Shown: positions 55,252 through 62,663, numbered from the stretch's first letter. The stretch is DNA of 64,000 nucleotides from Olavius algarvensis Delta 4 endosymbiont (GCA_905176665.1 CAJINA010000189.1:140747-204746); one strand, 5' to 3'. A program made the numbers and translations. The notes: generated by a model from the letters alone, not told the origin.

Positions 55252-56397
55252 CTAATATAGAGCCAGCAAGGTTTCCACCACGCGATCGATATCCGCCTGC
55301 GTCAACGCCGGATGGTTGGGTAGGCCGATCATGTTCCCGGCAATCGCTTCCACATTGGGCAACTGAAGCTTGTCGTAATCCTGCGAGGTATAATCTGGAA
55401 TGCAGGTGTAAGGACAGCCACCCGGATACGGGCTGCGGTCGCGGATGAGCTTCTGTTTGTACAATGGTTCGTTATACCGATGACGGACTTCGACATCCCG
55501 TTCCCGCAAACGGGAAACAACCTCCCGTGCTTTTCCGTTGATGATGCGCAGCGGGCACCAGAAAAAGGTATGGCGCACGTTTTCAGCCAATCTCGGAACA
55601 GTGAACCAGTCGCGCGGCGCGGCTTCCAGCCGTTCCAGGATCTGCAAAGAAATCTCAATCCGCCGGCGGTTCATCTGCTCAAGCTTGCGCAGTTGCACAT
55701 TGCCGATGGCCGCGGCCATTTCGTTCATGCGGTAGTTATAGCCGAGATAGTGATGATCGTCCCGGTTGACCATGCCGTGACTGCGGATTTTTTTAATCAG
55801 ATCGATCCAGTCGTTGTTATCGGAGGTTACCAGCCCGCCCTCACCTGTCGTCATGTGCTTGGTCGCGAAGAACGAAAAGGCCCCCAGGTGCCCGATGCTC
55901 CCGACCCGCCGGCCGGCGAACTCGGTGCCGTGGGCCTGGGCGCAGTCTTCGATCACTTTCAAGTCGTGCTTTTCGGCCAGCTGCATGATGGCATCCATAT
56001 CGGCTGCGTTCCCGTAAAGATGCACCGGGATGATTGCCCTGGTTCGCGCGGTTATCCGTTTCTCGATGTCTGCCGGGGAGATGCAATAGTTGTCCGGATC
56101 GATGTCGGCAAATACGGGAATCGCATTTTGGTGAAATACCGAGGTGACCGTACTCATGAAGGTCAGGGCCGGCACAATGACTTCATCGCCTGGGCCGATC
56201 CCCAGGGCGGCCATAGCCAGGTGCAAGGCGGCCGTACCGCTGTTGGTGGCGGCCGCCGCAGAAACCCCGATATAGTCTGCAAATGATTCTTCGAATTGGG
56301 CGACATTCTTTCCGGAAACAAAATTCCCCGAAAGGATCACCTCCCGCACGGCAGCAATCTCCTCTTCACCCGTAATGGGCACCGCAACTTTGATCAT
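55252..56397 (-). CDS. DegT/DnrJ sugar aminotransferase, set B
   Basis: A 381-residue PLP aminotransferase: VPITGEEEIAAVREVI, TNSGTAALHLAMAAL (phosphate loop near residue 57), VPVHLYGNAADMD, VIEDCAQAHGTEF and FSFFATKHMTTGEGGLV with the Schiff-base Lys. YNYRMNEMAAAIG is the substrate loop. It ends in TAG nine bases before the acyltransferase ATG. It sits between the SQD1-like enzyme and the acyltransferase, the expected C4 aminotransferase position. Confidence 0.88.
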   Translation of the reverse strand: MIKVAVPITGEEEIAAVREVILSGNFVSGKNVAQFEESFADYIGVSAAAATNSGTAALHLAMAALGIGPGDEVIVPALTFMSTVTSVFHQNAIPVFADIDPDNYCISPADIEKRITARTRAIIPVHLYGNAADMDAIMQLAEKHDLKVIEDCAQAHGTEFAGRRVGSIGHLGAFSFFATKHMTTGEGGLVTSDNNDWIDLIKKIRSHGMVNRDDHHYLGYNYRMNEMAAAIGNVQLRKLEQMNRRRIEISLQILERLEAAPRDWFTVPRLAENVRHTFFWCPLRIINGKAREVVSRLRERDVEVRHRYNEPLYKQKLIRDRSPYPGGCPYTCIPDYTSQDYDKLQLPNVEAIAGNMIGLPNHPALTQADIDRVVETLLALY

Positions 56398-56514
56398 CGG
56401 ACTATCCTCTGCATAACGATTCGTTCTTGCTTATAGTTTCGATTTCATTCCGGCTACTTGCGTTACCAAATATCCCTTCTTCCGGCCGCGGTATGCTTGC
56501 CCTTCCCGACCTCT

Positions 56515-56676
56515 GTGCTCTGATCTCTGACCTCTGGGTTGTGCATTCCATCCACCTTCATCCTTCGATCTATTGCCCTGTCTGTCTTCTGACATCCGAC
56601 TTTCGACCACCTGCATTTAGGGCCTTCCGCCTTATAGCTTATACCTTAAATCCTATACCTTATACCTTCTATCTAT
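56515..56676. repeat. Degenerate CTCTGAC-type tract followed by TATACCTTA-type tract
   Basis: The gap between the aminotransferase and SQD1-like genes holds imperfect copies of CTCTGA/TCTGACATC (about 56515-56612) and then four or five copies of TATACCTTA (about 56632-56676). The unit spacing is irregular, so it is not a CRISPR array. The same kind of tract recurs at 59.7, 60.0, 60.6, 61.1 and 62.0 kb. This is the only one inside the main cluster. Confidence 0.6.
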
Positions 56677-57824
56677 ACCGACATAAACCGGTCTTTATAC
56701 TGCTCAATCGTTTCACGGTAAGGTTTAAGCGCCTCCAGCATGCGATAAGCGCCCTCGGCAATGTTCAACTTGGGATTGGGCAGCAGCGTTTGGAAATTGG
56801 CCACGGCCATCTCCATCTTGTGCTCTTCGCTCTCTACCCGCGGGTTTTCGATGTGCTTGGTTTCCGCGGCGATATCCAGCTTCCGGGCTCCGCTCACGAT
56901 CGCCTCGGCGATATCCACGATGCTGATGATCTCGGTGGTTTGGTTATACACCTTGAACTCGCCGGAAAGCGGCAGCCGAACGGCGTTCACGCAGGACTGC
57001 ACGCAGTCTTCCAGGGAGATCTGCGGCTTGCGCTGCTCACCCTTGCCGTAGATGGTGATCGGATAGCCGGTCAGCACCATGGCGCAGAACCGGTTGATGA
57101 CGACCCCGAAATAGAAATCGAAATCAAAACGCGTGGCCAGCCGGGGATCCAACTGGGTCTCATGGGTCTCGGTGCCGTAGACAATTGAGGTGCGCAGGTC
57201 GGTAATCGAGAGCTTCCACTGGCGGTTGGCCAGCCAGAGATTGTTGACGTCGTTGGATTTGCTCATGTGATACCAGGAACCGGCCATGCCGGGGAATGGA
57301 ATGACATCTTCCTGGCCCTTGTTGACAGCTGTTACAAACCCTTCGGGGATTTCGAACTCGGGTGCGCCGTAGACACCGGTCGTGGTCGTCTCTATGAAAT
57401 GGCAGTCCTTTTCCAGGCCACGATCTTTGATCGCCCAGAGCAGGTTGCGGGTGGACTGGTTGTTGTTGAACTGGGTATAGTTTGCGCGCTCGCCGTTGAT
57501 CTGGGCATATGGTGCCGACGGTTGGGCCGCCACGCGCAGGACCACCTCAAACCGATAGACATCGAAGAGCTGGTTGACAAAATCACGGTCGGCCAGATCC
57601 CCCTCGATAAAGCTGATATTCGTGAACCCGTGCTCACGGGCCGCCGCCAGTCTGACCGGCATTGTCTCTATGGGAATGGCCGTTACAGATCCAGACTCCT
57701 CCACCCACTTGCGCCGGCCCAAGTTGTCCACGCCGATAATCCGGGCTTCCGGTAGTTCCTGGGCCAGTTTGAGTGCCGTGGGCCAGCCCACGTAACCGTC
57801 AATTCCGGTCAATAGAATGTTCAT
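56673..57824 (-). CDS. SQD1-related NAD-dependent epimerase/dehydratase, set B
   Basis: A 383-residue SDR starting after a strong AAGGAGG. Motifs: LLTGIDGYVGWPTALKLAQ (residues 4-22), VDNLGRRKW, VLRVAAQPSAPYAQ, ETTTTGVYG and YHMSKSNDV (YxxxK). The GWPTALKL and HMSK elements link it to the SQD1 family and to the 44504 gene. Its position between NeuC and the aminotransferase is where the 4,6-dehydratase of a nonulosonate pathway would be expected. Whether it dehydrates, epimerises or adds sulfite is not predictable from motifs. Confidence 0.8.
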   Translation of the reverse strand: MNILLTGIDGYVGWPTALKLAQELPEARIIGVDNLGRRKWVEESGSVTAIPIETMPVRLAAAREHGFTNISFIEGDLADRDFVNQLFDVYRFEVVLRVAAQPSAPYAQINGERANYTQFNNNQSTRNLLWAIKDRGLEKDCHFIETTTTGVYGAPEFEIPEGFVTAVNKGQEDVIPFPGMAGSWYHMSKSNDVNNLWLANRQWKLSITDLRTSIVYGTETHETQLDPRLATRFDFDFYFGVVINRFCAMVLTGYPITIYGKGEQRKPQISLEDCVQSCVNAVRLPLSGEFKVYNQTTEIISIVDIAEAIVSGARKLDIAAETKHIENPRVESEEHKMEMAVANFQTLLPNPKLNIAEGAYRMLEALKPYRETIEQYKDRFMSV

Positions 57825-57851
57825 GTCGCCTCCTTAAAGCTATATTCAAAA

Positions 57852-59003
57852 CTAATAAGTGATTTTTTTACGTAGTAATTTATCGTCAAGCGGGATTTCC
57901 CGCAGAACTTTCACGATCCGTTCGGCAGCGTGCCCATCCCCGTAGGGTGAACGGCAGGCCTGGTATTGCTCTTTGAAACCGGCATCGTTGAGCGCTTTTT
58001 CAATGGCGCCGATGATGGCCGCCTTGTCATGCTCCACTTCCAGGGTGTTGCCGGCCCGGAGGCGGTCTTCCTGGCGTATCCCGATATTGATGAACGGGAG
58101 CTTAAATGAAGCGGTTTCCATCACGCCTGCACTGGAGTTCCCCAGAAAACAGTCCGCTATGTTCAACAAGCCCCAGAAATCCTGGAAGGGAATGTTGCGA
58201 TGGGCCTGGAGGTAGCTTTTGGGAGCATATTCATTCAAGACCGCAACGATCTGCTCATAGCCCGGGTCGGAACACGGATAGATCGCCACGGTCTGGTACC
58301 CGAGTTGATCGATGGCCTCCATCGTCTGGCGAATTTGATGCTCGGCCTGGTCTACCTGCCAGGTCACGGAGTGCTGGAGCAGGACCAGAATCGGTTCATC
58401 GGGATCCAGATCGAATTTGCGGGCGGTTTCAGCAGCGGAAGTAAAGCGTCCCTGCCGAACAAGATCGAGAACCGGCGAACCCACATTGTGCACCCGCCAG
58501 GGTTCTTCGCCCATGTTGATGATGCGCCGGGCACTTTGTTCATTGGAAGCCAGGTGGAGGTTCGCCATTTTGGTGATGGCGTGGCGCACCGGTTCATCCA
58601 CACCACCCTGCGTGACGTCCCCGCCGAAAATATGCACGATCGGGATATTGAGTTCCATGGCGGCAATCACCCAGCCCAGCACCTCCCCGCGATCTCCCAG
58701 GGCAAAAACCAGATCCGGTCGGATCTCATCCAGTAGCTGGGCAAACCCCATTATACCGACCCCGATAGACTTGGCCCGGGCAATCTTCGAGTCGGACGTA
58801 AACATCGTATCGATCCGATAGACCCGGTCCGCCCACTGCTCCACCTCGCTGACGGTATTGCCGAAATTCCCGGACAGATGCATATCCGCGGCGACGATTG
58901 AATGGGTCAGATCGTCATGCGCGCGCATGGCTTCAAAAATGGGAATGAGATGGGTAAACCCCCCTCTTTTTCCGGTGAGAAAAGCAATATGACGAGGTTC
59001 CAT
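57852..59003 (-). CDS. neuC: UDP/GDP-sugar 2-epimerase (hydrolysing), NeuC type, set B
   Basis: A 383-residue enzyme with IAFLTGKRGGFTHLIP at the N-terminus (a variant of the RAEY motif), LVFALGDRGEVLG, HIFGGDVTQGGVDEPVR and GNSSAGVMETASF near residue 275. It releases the nucleotide and inverts C2, as in the set-A copy. It is the first structural gene after the regulator, 43 bases downstream of it. It keeps the key His/Asp region but differs in the N-terminal loop, suggesting a different sugar. Confidence 0.88.
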   Translation of the reverse strand: MEPRHIAFLTGKRGGFTHLIPIFEAMRAHDDLTHSIVAADMHLSGNFGNTVSEVEQWADRVYRIDTMFTSDSKIARAKSIGVGIMGFAQLLDEIRPDLVFALGDRGEVLGWVIAAMELNIPIVHIFGGDVTQGGVDEPVRHAITKMANLHLASNEQSARRIINMGEEPWRVHNVGSPVLDLVRQGRFTSAAETARKFDLDPDEPILVLLQHSVTWQVDQAEHQIRQTMEAIDQLGYQTVAIYPCSDPGYEQIVAVLNEYAPKSYLQAHRNIPFQDFWGLLNIADCFLGNSSAGVMETASFKLPFINIGIRQEDRLRAGNTLEVEHDKAAIIGAIEKALNDAGFKEQYQACRSPYGDGHAAERIVKVLREIPLDDKLLRKKITY

Positions 59004-59046
59004 ATTTATTCCGATTCGGTCGCTTGCCTGCCAGCCTGAGTTAATA

Positions 59047-59631
59047 TCATTCGGCCAGCAGGGTAATTTTGGTACGTGAAATGCCCAGTCCCATAATGGC
59101 TTTCATGGCATCCCAGGTGGCGTCCACGTTAGTGATGATGATCCTGTCAAACGAGATGCCTTTCAGGGCCTCTATTGGAAGCACCTTCTGTTGCATAAAC
59201 GGCTTTGGGCTGTCCTGGTTGTCGACTACAGCCACCAGACGGATATCTGTTTCCTGCAGGGAAAGATAGGCGATTTCAGCCAGTTCACCGCTGCCGAAAA
59301 ATACCACCTTACGGATTTTCTGTTTATTGTACTGTTTAAACAGATCCGTAAGTTTTGAACGCGAATTTTTATAGTACTGGAAAGAAAGCTGAATATATTC
59401 GTAGGTGAGACGGGTTTTTCCAGCCGTGCCCTTGGGCGTAAGGATATACCGGACCCGGTTCTTCGGGATAGTGGTAATCTTGAAATAGCCCTTTTTAGCC
59501 AGCCGCTTGATAAAGGAATTGACCAGGCCCAGGGAGATACCCAGGCGAGTCGCCAGGTCCCGCTGACTGGGTGCCTGGTCGCCCTCAATTTCTTCAAGCA
59601 GCTGTAAAGTGCGTAGCTCTTGTTGATCCAT
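59047..59631 (-). CDS. Winged-helix regulator with a C-terminal Rossmann (PglD-like) domain
   Basis: A 194-residue protein. Residues 1-60 form a winged helix-turn-helix (APSQRDLATRLGISLGLVNSFIKRL, an unusually clear helix-turn-helix). After a helical linker, VVFFGSGELAEIAYLSL (from about residue 109) starts a Rossmann-like strand-loop similar to the sugar-binding head of PglD/NeuD enzymes, with VAVVDNQDSP. This suggests a regulator that senses a nucleotide sugar or related ligand. It is the first gene of the cluster and has an inverted-repeat array about 270 bases upstream, so it may control its own operon. No strong ribosome site is visible. Confidence 0.78.
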   Translation of the reverse strand: MDQQELRTLQLLEEIEGDQAPSQRDLATRLGISLGLVNSFIKRLAKKGYFKITTIPKNRVRYILTPKGTAGKTRLTYEYIQLSFQYYKNSRSKLTDLFKQYNKQKIRKVVFFGSGELAEIAYLSLQETDIRLVAVVDNQDSPKPFMQQKVLPIEALKGISFDRIIITNVDATWDAMKAIMGLGISRTKITLLAE

Positions 59632-59713
59632 ATTTGGTGATTTAACTCAGTTATGCCAATAATTGTAATGGATACAAGGAGGGAATTAACTGCGGGATGT
59701 CGGGGAATAGAAG

Positions 59714-59800
59714 TCAGACGTCTGATGTCTGATGTCAGTATAATTGTTTCCGGCTTCAGTCCTCAGATCTCTGACATCTTGCTTTCCTGTCTTCAGGTCT
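59714..59800. repeat. GTCTGATGTCTGA-type degenerate tract in the operon leader
   Basis: Imperfect copies of TCTGATGTC and CTCAGATCTCTGACATC lie between the regulator start and the leader hairpin. It includes the palindrome TCAGACGTCTGA at 59714-59725. The unit matches the tracts at 56.5 and 60.6 kb. Confidence 0.6.
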
Positions 59801-59819
59801 CGGGCCGCTGGCCCGAGAC
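59797..59819. other. Strong hairpin in the operon leader
   Basis: A perfect 10-bp inverted repeat, GTCTCGGGCC at 59797-59806 and its complement at 59810-59819, around a three-base loop. On the minus strand it would form a stable RNA hairpin about 165 nt before the regulator ATG. No U-tract follows on either strand, so it is not a classic terminator. A role in message stability, attenuation or protein binding is possible. Confidence 0.6.
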
Positions 59820-59900
59820 AGCTCCGCCCGGTGATTTACAGAACGTTAACACCATAAGCGTACTGAATCATTTGATTTTTTAGTCACAACCACTTTTCAA

Positions 59901-59934
59901 GCGTTCAAAATCTGAACGTTCATCAATTGAACGC
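59901..59934. promoter_or_regulatory. Operator-like inverted-repeat array (CGTTCA-N5-TGAACG twice, overlapping)
   Basis: CGTTCA at 59902-59907, TGAACGTTCA at 59913-59922, and TGAACG at 59928-59933, each separated by five bases. It forms two overlapping CGTTCA-N5-TGAACG palindromes, and the outer GCGTTCA and TGAACGC arms are also mirror images. It overlaps the predicted -10 of the minus-strand promoter, so it looks like the binding site of a regulator dimer array, perhaps the one encoded at 59047. Confidence 0.65.
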
Positions 59935-59954
59935 CTTCTTTCGTTAATTGTCAA
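59926..59954 (-). promoter_or_regulatory. Predicted sigma-70-type promoter for the cluster
   Basis: On the minus strand, -35 TTGACA (59949-59954) is a perfect match; a 17-base spacer is followed by -10 TTCAAT (59926-59931), a 4/6 match. The -10 lies inside the inverted-repeat array, as expected for a repressible promoter. The start would be near 59919, giving a leader of about 290 nt before the regulator gene. No other good minus-strand promoter was spotted between here and 59631. Confidence 0.5.
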
Positions 59955-59999
59955 TCACTTAATACAATATTATCAATGTTTCTTTGTTGTTAGGGAAAG

Positions 60000-60036
60000 G
60001 CCGGAGATCAGAAATCTGAGGTCGGAGATCAGTTTT
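60000..60036. repeat. Degenerate GGAGATCAG/GAGGTC tract
   Basis: A short stretch with repeats of GGAGATCAG and GAGGTCGGAGATCAG between the promoter region and the ORF6N gene. It belongs to the same general family as the tracts at 59.7 and 60.6 kb. Apart from this tract, the promoter/operator and the leader hairpin, the 59632-60120 gap shows no gene. Confidence 0.5.
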
Positions 60037-60120
60037 AAAATCCCAGAGCAGATAACAAAACCCTGTGGAAATACTCTTGCTATTTTGTGCACCATTTCTA
60101 CAACATTCGCCCTGGCAATC

Positions 60121-60615
60121 TTATGGCTTTTTACCTGGGTTTAGAAACCCAATTGCGTGTTTTTTACTTGGTGCTGGTGGGTCTATTAATGTCTTTATTT
60201 CTTTGAGTATATCCATCAAAATTTCGTCATGATCACTTACTCGATTTTCCAACTGTTCGACTTTGCGTGCTAATTTTTCATTCGTCAGCGCCAGTTCGCG
60301 CAAACGAACAAAGGCTCGGATGATGAAAACACTCATCTTATTTGCTTGAATCGAGTTCAGGACATTAGCAGCCTGCAAGGCACCATGTTCCTTGAATACC
60401 AAAGGTGGTTTCCGGCGCCCACCCCAGCCGGAACTTGATGTCGCAATTTGCGACTTCAAGTATGAGAATTCTTCTTTAGTCAATTCGAACATAAAATCAT
60501 CAGGAAATTTATCGAGATTCCTCCGTACCTGCTCGTTAAGCCGCCTGGTCTCTACACCACAAAGCTGTGCCAAGTCCGAATCTAATATTACCTTTTCACC
60601 GCGGACAACTTGATG
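60121..60615 (-). pseudogene. ORF6N-domain protein, 5'-truncated
   Basis: The frame is open from 60615 to TAA at 60121. It begins VVRGEKVILDSDLAQLCGVET, which is the ORF6N pattern (normally preceded by 10-20 more residues and a Met), then RRNLDKFPDDFMFELTKEE and a C-terminal coiled coil (LARKVEQLENRV). Upstream of 60616 the frame closes with TGA and the sequence becomes a GTCAGGTGTC repeat tract, so the real start has been lost. A TTG at 60573 could start a shorter product. ORF6N proteins come from phages and mobile elements; the function is unclear. Confidence 0.75.
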
Positions 60616-60662
60616 TCAGGTGTCAGGTGTCGGGAGTCTGGTGTCGGGGTTCTGGAATCGGG
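60612..60662. repeat. Degenerate GTCAGGTGTC/GTCTGGTGTC tract
   Basis: Imperfect copies of GTCAGGTGTC and TCTGGTGTCGGG, running straight into the 5' end of the ORF6N gene. It separates that gene from the four-helix-bundle gene. The spacing is irregular, unlike a CRISPR. The unit resembles those of the neighbouring tracts on either strand. Confidence 0.65.
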
Positions 60663-60690
60663 TATCCGAAAGTCGTAAAATCCCTGAGAG

Positions 60691-61095
60691 CTATTTCTCT
60701 ATTCTCAATAGAAATGGGTTTGGCCTTTTCATCATTGTTCCGAGCATTGCTCCGACATGTTTGCATCTATCGTTCATCGTCTTGAAAGTTTCTTCATTCA
60801 AGTATCCACAATCTTTAGCAAATGCCAACCATGTTTTCGTCTCTCCGATTTCAGCATCTGAATCGGTTAGTTTACTGATGAAATGCGCTTCATGCCGCCG
60901 TTTTGCCCATGCCTCTCGCAGATTGGCGCAAACTGAGCGTGATGATCTTCTGATTTGGTCGGTCAGTGAATACTTTTCTTCAGCCGGCCACGCCTTGCTA
61001 ACATTGAAAATATCCATCGCAAGTGAATACGAGGCCTTATAAACTCTTAGATCCTTCACCGTCTTAGATGGCAACTTGGAATTGTTCATGTACAT
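60691..61095 (-). CDS. Four-helix-bundle protein (23S rRNA intervening-sequence protein family)
   Basis: A 134-residue helical protein with the S23 pattern: LRVYKASYSLAMDIF, then SLTDQIRRSSRSVCANLREAWA and HFISKLTDSDAEIGETKTWL. Members form pentamers and occur in rRNA intervening sequences and near mobile DNA; their job is not known. An AAGGA lies upstream of two ATG codons (61095 and 61089); the second has better spacing. It sits between two degenerate repeat tracts. Confidence 0.85.
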   Translation of the reverse strand: MYMNNSKLPSKTVKDLRVYKASYSLAMDIFNVSKAWPAEEKYSLTDQIRRSSRSVCANLREAWAKRRHEAHFISKLTDSDAEIGETKTWLAFAKDCGYLNEETFKTMNDRCKHVGAMLGTMMKRPNPFLLRIEK

Positions 61096-61122
61096 ATGTC
61101 CTTAGTTTCTCTTGTTTCAGAC

Positions 61123-61184
61123 GCCCGGCTCCGGACTCCAGACTCCAAATTTCTGACCCCCGACCCCGGACTCCCGACTCCAAT
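61123..61184. repeat. Degenerate CGGACTCC/CAGACTCC tract
   Basis: Imperfect copies of CCGGACTCC and CAGACTCC, on the side of the four-helix-bundle gene opposite the 60.6 kb tract. Part of the dispersed repeat family. Confidence 0.6.
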
Positions 61185-61199
61185 AACATTTCGATACCG

Positions 61200-61236
61200 A
61201 AAAAACCCCGGCCGGCGCAAACCAACCGGGGCTTTT
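61200..61236 (-). terminator. Rho-independent terminator of the helix-hairpin-helix gene
   Basis: On the minus strand CCCCGG and CCGGGG arms (61206-61211 and 61226-61231 on the plus strand) surround a 14-base loop, followed by a run of six T (61200-61205). The gene stop lies at 61240, so the position suits a 3' end. The flanking AAAA/TTTT could extend the stem, so it may also act on the other strand. Confidence 0.75.
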
Positions 61237-61239
61237 AGA

Positions 61240-61527
61240 TTAATCCTCGACGGTTATCAAACCTCGATTCTCCTCCACCGTCTTCGACCCAATCCCAGGC
61301 ACATTCACCAGTTCATCGGCCGACTTGAACGGCCCGTTGGCCTCCCGGAAAGCCACTATTTTTTCGGCATATTTGGGCCCGATCCGTTTGAGCTGGGTAA
61401 GCTCTTCCACAGTTGCATCGTTGATATTGACTTTGAGAGCATTCCCTGCAACGGCAACTCCGGTCATGATAAAAACCAAAACGAATACAGCGACCATTAA
61501 ACGTCCAATACTCCTGAAACTCCTCAT
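61240..61527 (-). CDS. Exported helix-hairpin-helix protein (ComEA-like)
   Basis: About 95 residues from the ATG at 61527, which has AGGAGG six bases upstream. Residues 1-27 form a signal peptide (basic start, hydrophobic VAVFVLVFIMTGVAVAG). The mature part has NINDATVEELTQLKRIGPKYAEKI and the second hairpin LVNVPGIGSKT, the ComEA DNA-binding module. In other bacteria this type binds DNA in the periplasm or outside. No other competence gene is adjacent. A terminator follows. Confidence 0.88.
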   Translation of the reverse strand: MRSFRSIGRLMVAVFVLVFIMTGVAVAGNALKVNINDATVEELTQLKRIGPKYAEKIVAFREANGPFKSADELVNVPGIGSKTVEENRGLITVED

Positions 61528-61543
61528 TCCTACCTCCTTTGGT

Positions 61544-61558
61544 GCTCGCACGGCGAGC
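61544..61558. promoter_or_regulatory. Short inverted repeat upstream of the helix-hairpin-helix gene
   Basis: GCTCGC, ACG, GCGAGC: a six-base perfect inverted repeat around three bases, about 20 bases upstream of the ATG at 61527. It could be an operator or a leader hairpin. The remaining gap 61559-62070 holds no gene I can support: it has the 61.98 kb repeat tract and no clear open frame with a ribosome site. Confidence 0.35.
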
Positions 61559-61975
61559 GTGTTAAGTTGTTGGTTTCAAGTGCCAAGTAATGTCAAGACC
61601 ATTACCATGCACTGTAACCAAGGTGATTTTACCCGCGTTCTGCGCGAGCATTCCATCACCCTTTTTCAAGAGGCATGCCAGGAGATTGAAACGAGTCCAG
61701 TATGGGCTGTTAAATTTAACTCAGCCTTTTAAATACCCGTTATTAATATATTTTCAGGGTTCACAAAACCAGAGGATTATACACGAGAAGGTAAAGCATA
61801 AAACTGATCTGAATTAGATTGCACAATTCTCAAGTGACCTTTGCACCCTTTTCTATGCAATTGCGATATTTTCGACAGTTGCACTTTAAAATCTAATCGT
61901 CTAAATAAGCGGCTGCAAATAGCGAATCGAAATATGAAGAATGTATAGAAGAGAGAGTACGATAATAAGGCCCGG

Positions 61976-62040
61976 ATCGAAATCCGACTCCAGACTCCTG
62001 CCCCCTGACTCCTGTTCCTACTTCAGTCTTCAGCCTTCTA
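61976..62040. repeat. Degenerate GACTCC/CTGACTCC tract
   Basis: Copies of CCGACTCCAGACTCC and CCCTGACTCC, then TCAGTCTTCAGCCTTC, directly upstream of the small gene at 62071. It closely resembles the 61.1 kb tract. Confidence 0.6.
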
Positions 62041-62070
62041 CCTAAACACCTAAACATGGAGTAAAACGAA

Positions 62071-62286
62071 ATGAACGACTCCGTCGTCGTAAACGCCAAC
62101 ATCACCCTTACAGCCGCAGCTCTCCAGAACATCGTGGCCAACGCCAAAGCTAACGCGCCCCGCAACGAAAAGGGCTATTACCAGGTCGATACTGCCGACA
62201 AGGTCAGTGAGATGATTACAAAATTTTTATTCGATAAGAATTTTGAAGCGTTTGCCGCCGATCCTGATAACTACACTGACGGATAG
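62071..62286 (+). CDS. Small conserved-looking protein of unknown function
   Basis: A 71-residue protein, the first plus-strand gene. GGAG is nine bases before the ATG. The sequence is acidic and mostly helical after a Val-Asn-Ala-rich start, with an internal YYQVDTADKVSEMITKFL and a FAADPDNY end. No membrane or Cys motif. A minus-strand frame overlapping it (61893-62165) lacks a ribosome site. I do not recognise the family. Confidence 0.6.
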   Translation: MNDSVVVNANITLTAAALQNIVANAKANAPRNEKGYYQVDTADKVSEMITKFLFDKNFEAFAADPDNYTDG

Positions 62287-62322
62287 GCGTCACTGGATAG
62301 TCTGAAGTATAGTTCTGGAAGG

Positions 62323-62351
62323 TTGACAAAGCCTATTGGGCATCATATATT
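62323..62351 (+). promoter_or_regulatory. Predicted promoter of the VapBC-type pair
   Basis: -35 TTGACA (62323-62328), a 17-base spacer and -10 TATATT (62346-62351, 5/6 match). It lies 52 bases upstream of the antitoxin ATG. The palindrome ATATTAATAT follows immediately. Confidence 0.65.
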
Positions 62352-62357
62352 GATGTC

Positions 62358-62367
62358 ATATTAATAT
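62358..62367. promoter_or_regulatory. Palindrome between promoter and antitoxin gene
   Basis: ATATTAATAT is a perfect 10-base palindrome just downstream of the predicted -10. It could be part of the site where the antitoxin or toxin-antitoxin complex represses its own gene. Confidence 0.4.
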
Positions 62368-62402
62368 CATTTTTAGATATCACCCCTAAAAGGGAGGCGC
62401 AA

Positions 62403-62663
62403 ATGAAAGCGGTGACGATACGCGGTGTCGAGCCTGAGATGGCTGAAAAACTGAAAGCAACTGCAGCCAGCGAAGGCAAGAGTGTCAATCAGCTGATCCT
62501 CGAAATCATTAAGAAGGACCTCGGCCTGCAGAAAGTGAAAACGTTCACGCGAACGTATGATGATCTGGATGACTTATTCGGTCGCTGGGATGAAACCGAT
62601 TTCAAAAAAATTAGCGGTAAAATCGTCGATGAACGCAGGACGGACCAGGAGCTCTGGACATGA
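62403..62663 (+). CDS. vapB: Antitoxin, ribbon-helix-helix type (VapB/FitA-like)
   Basis: An 86-residue protein. The N-terminal part has AVTIRGVEPEMAEKLKATAASEGKSVNQLI, a ribbon-helix-helix DNA-binding pattern, and the C-terminal half is acidic, as expected for the part that covers a toxin. GGGAGG is five bases before the ATG. It overlaps the toxin start by four bases, typical of a coupled pair. It would bind the palindrome upstream and neutralise the PIN toxin. Confidence 0.83.
   Translation: MKAVTIRGVEPEMAEKLKATAASEGKSVNQLILEIIKKDLGLQKVKTFTRTYDDLDDLFGRWDETDFKKISGKIVDERRTDQELWT

Noticed and set aside
56515..56676. CRISPR-like reading of the repeat tract
   Set aside because: Units are short, imperfect and irregularly spaced, with no distinct spacers or cas genes.
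362..57854. Global reassignment of TAG to an amino acid
   Set aside because: TAG ends 12 of 54 cluster genes, including rfbF at the expected family C-terminus, so TAG is a normal stop in most genes.
61893..62165. A 90-codon minus-strand frame over the small plus-strand gene
   Set aside because: It crosses the repeat tract and has no ribosome site; the plus-strand frame at 62071 has a site and better composition.
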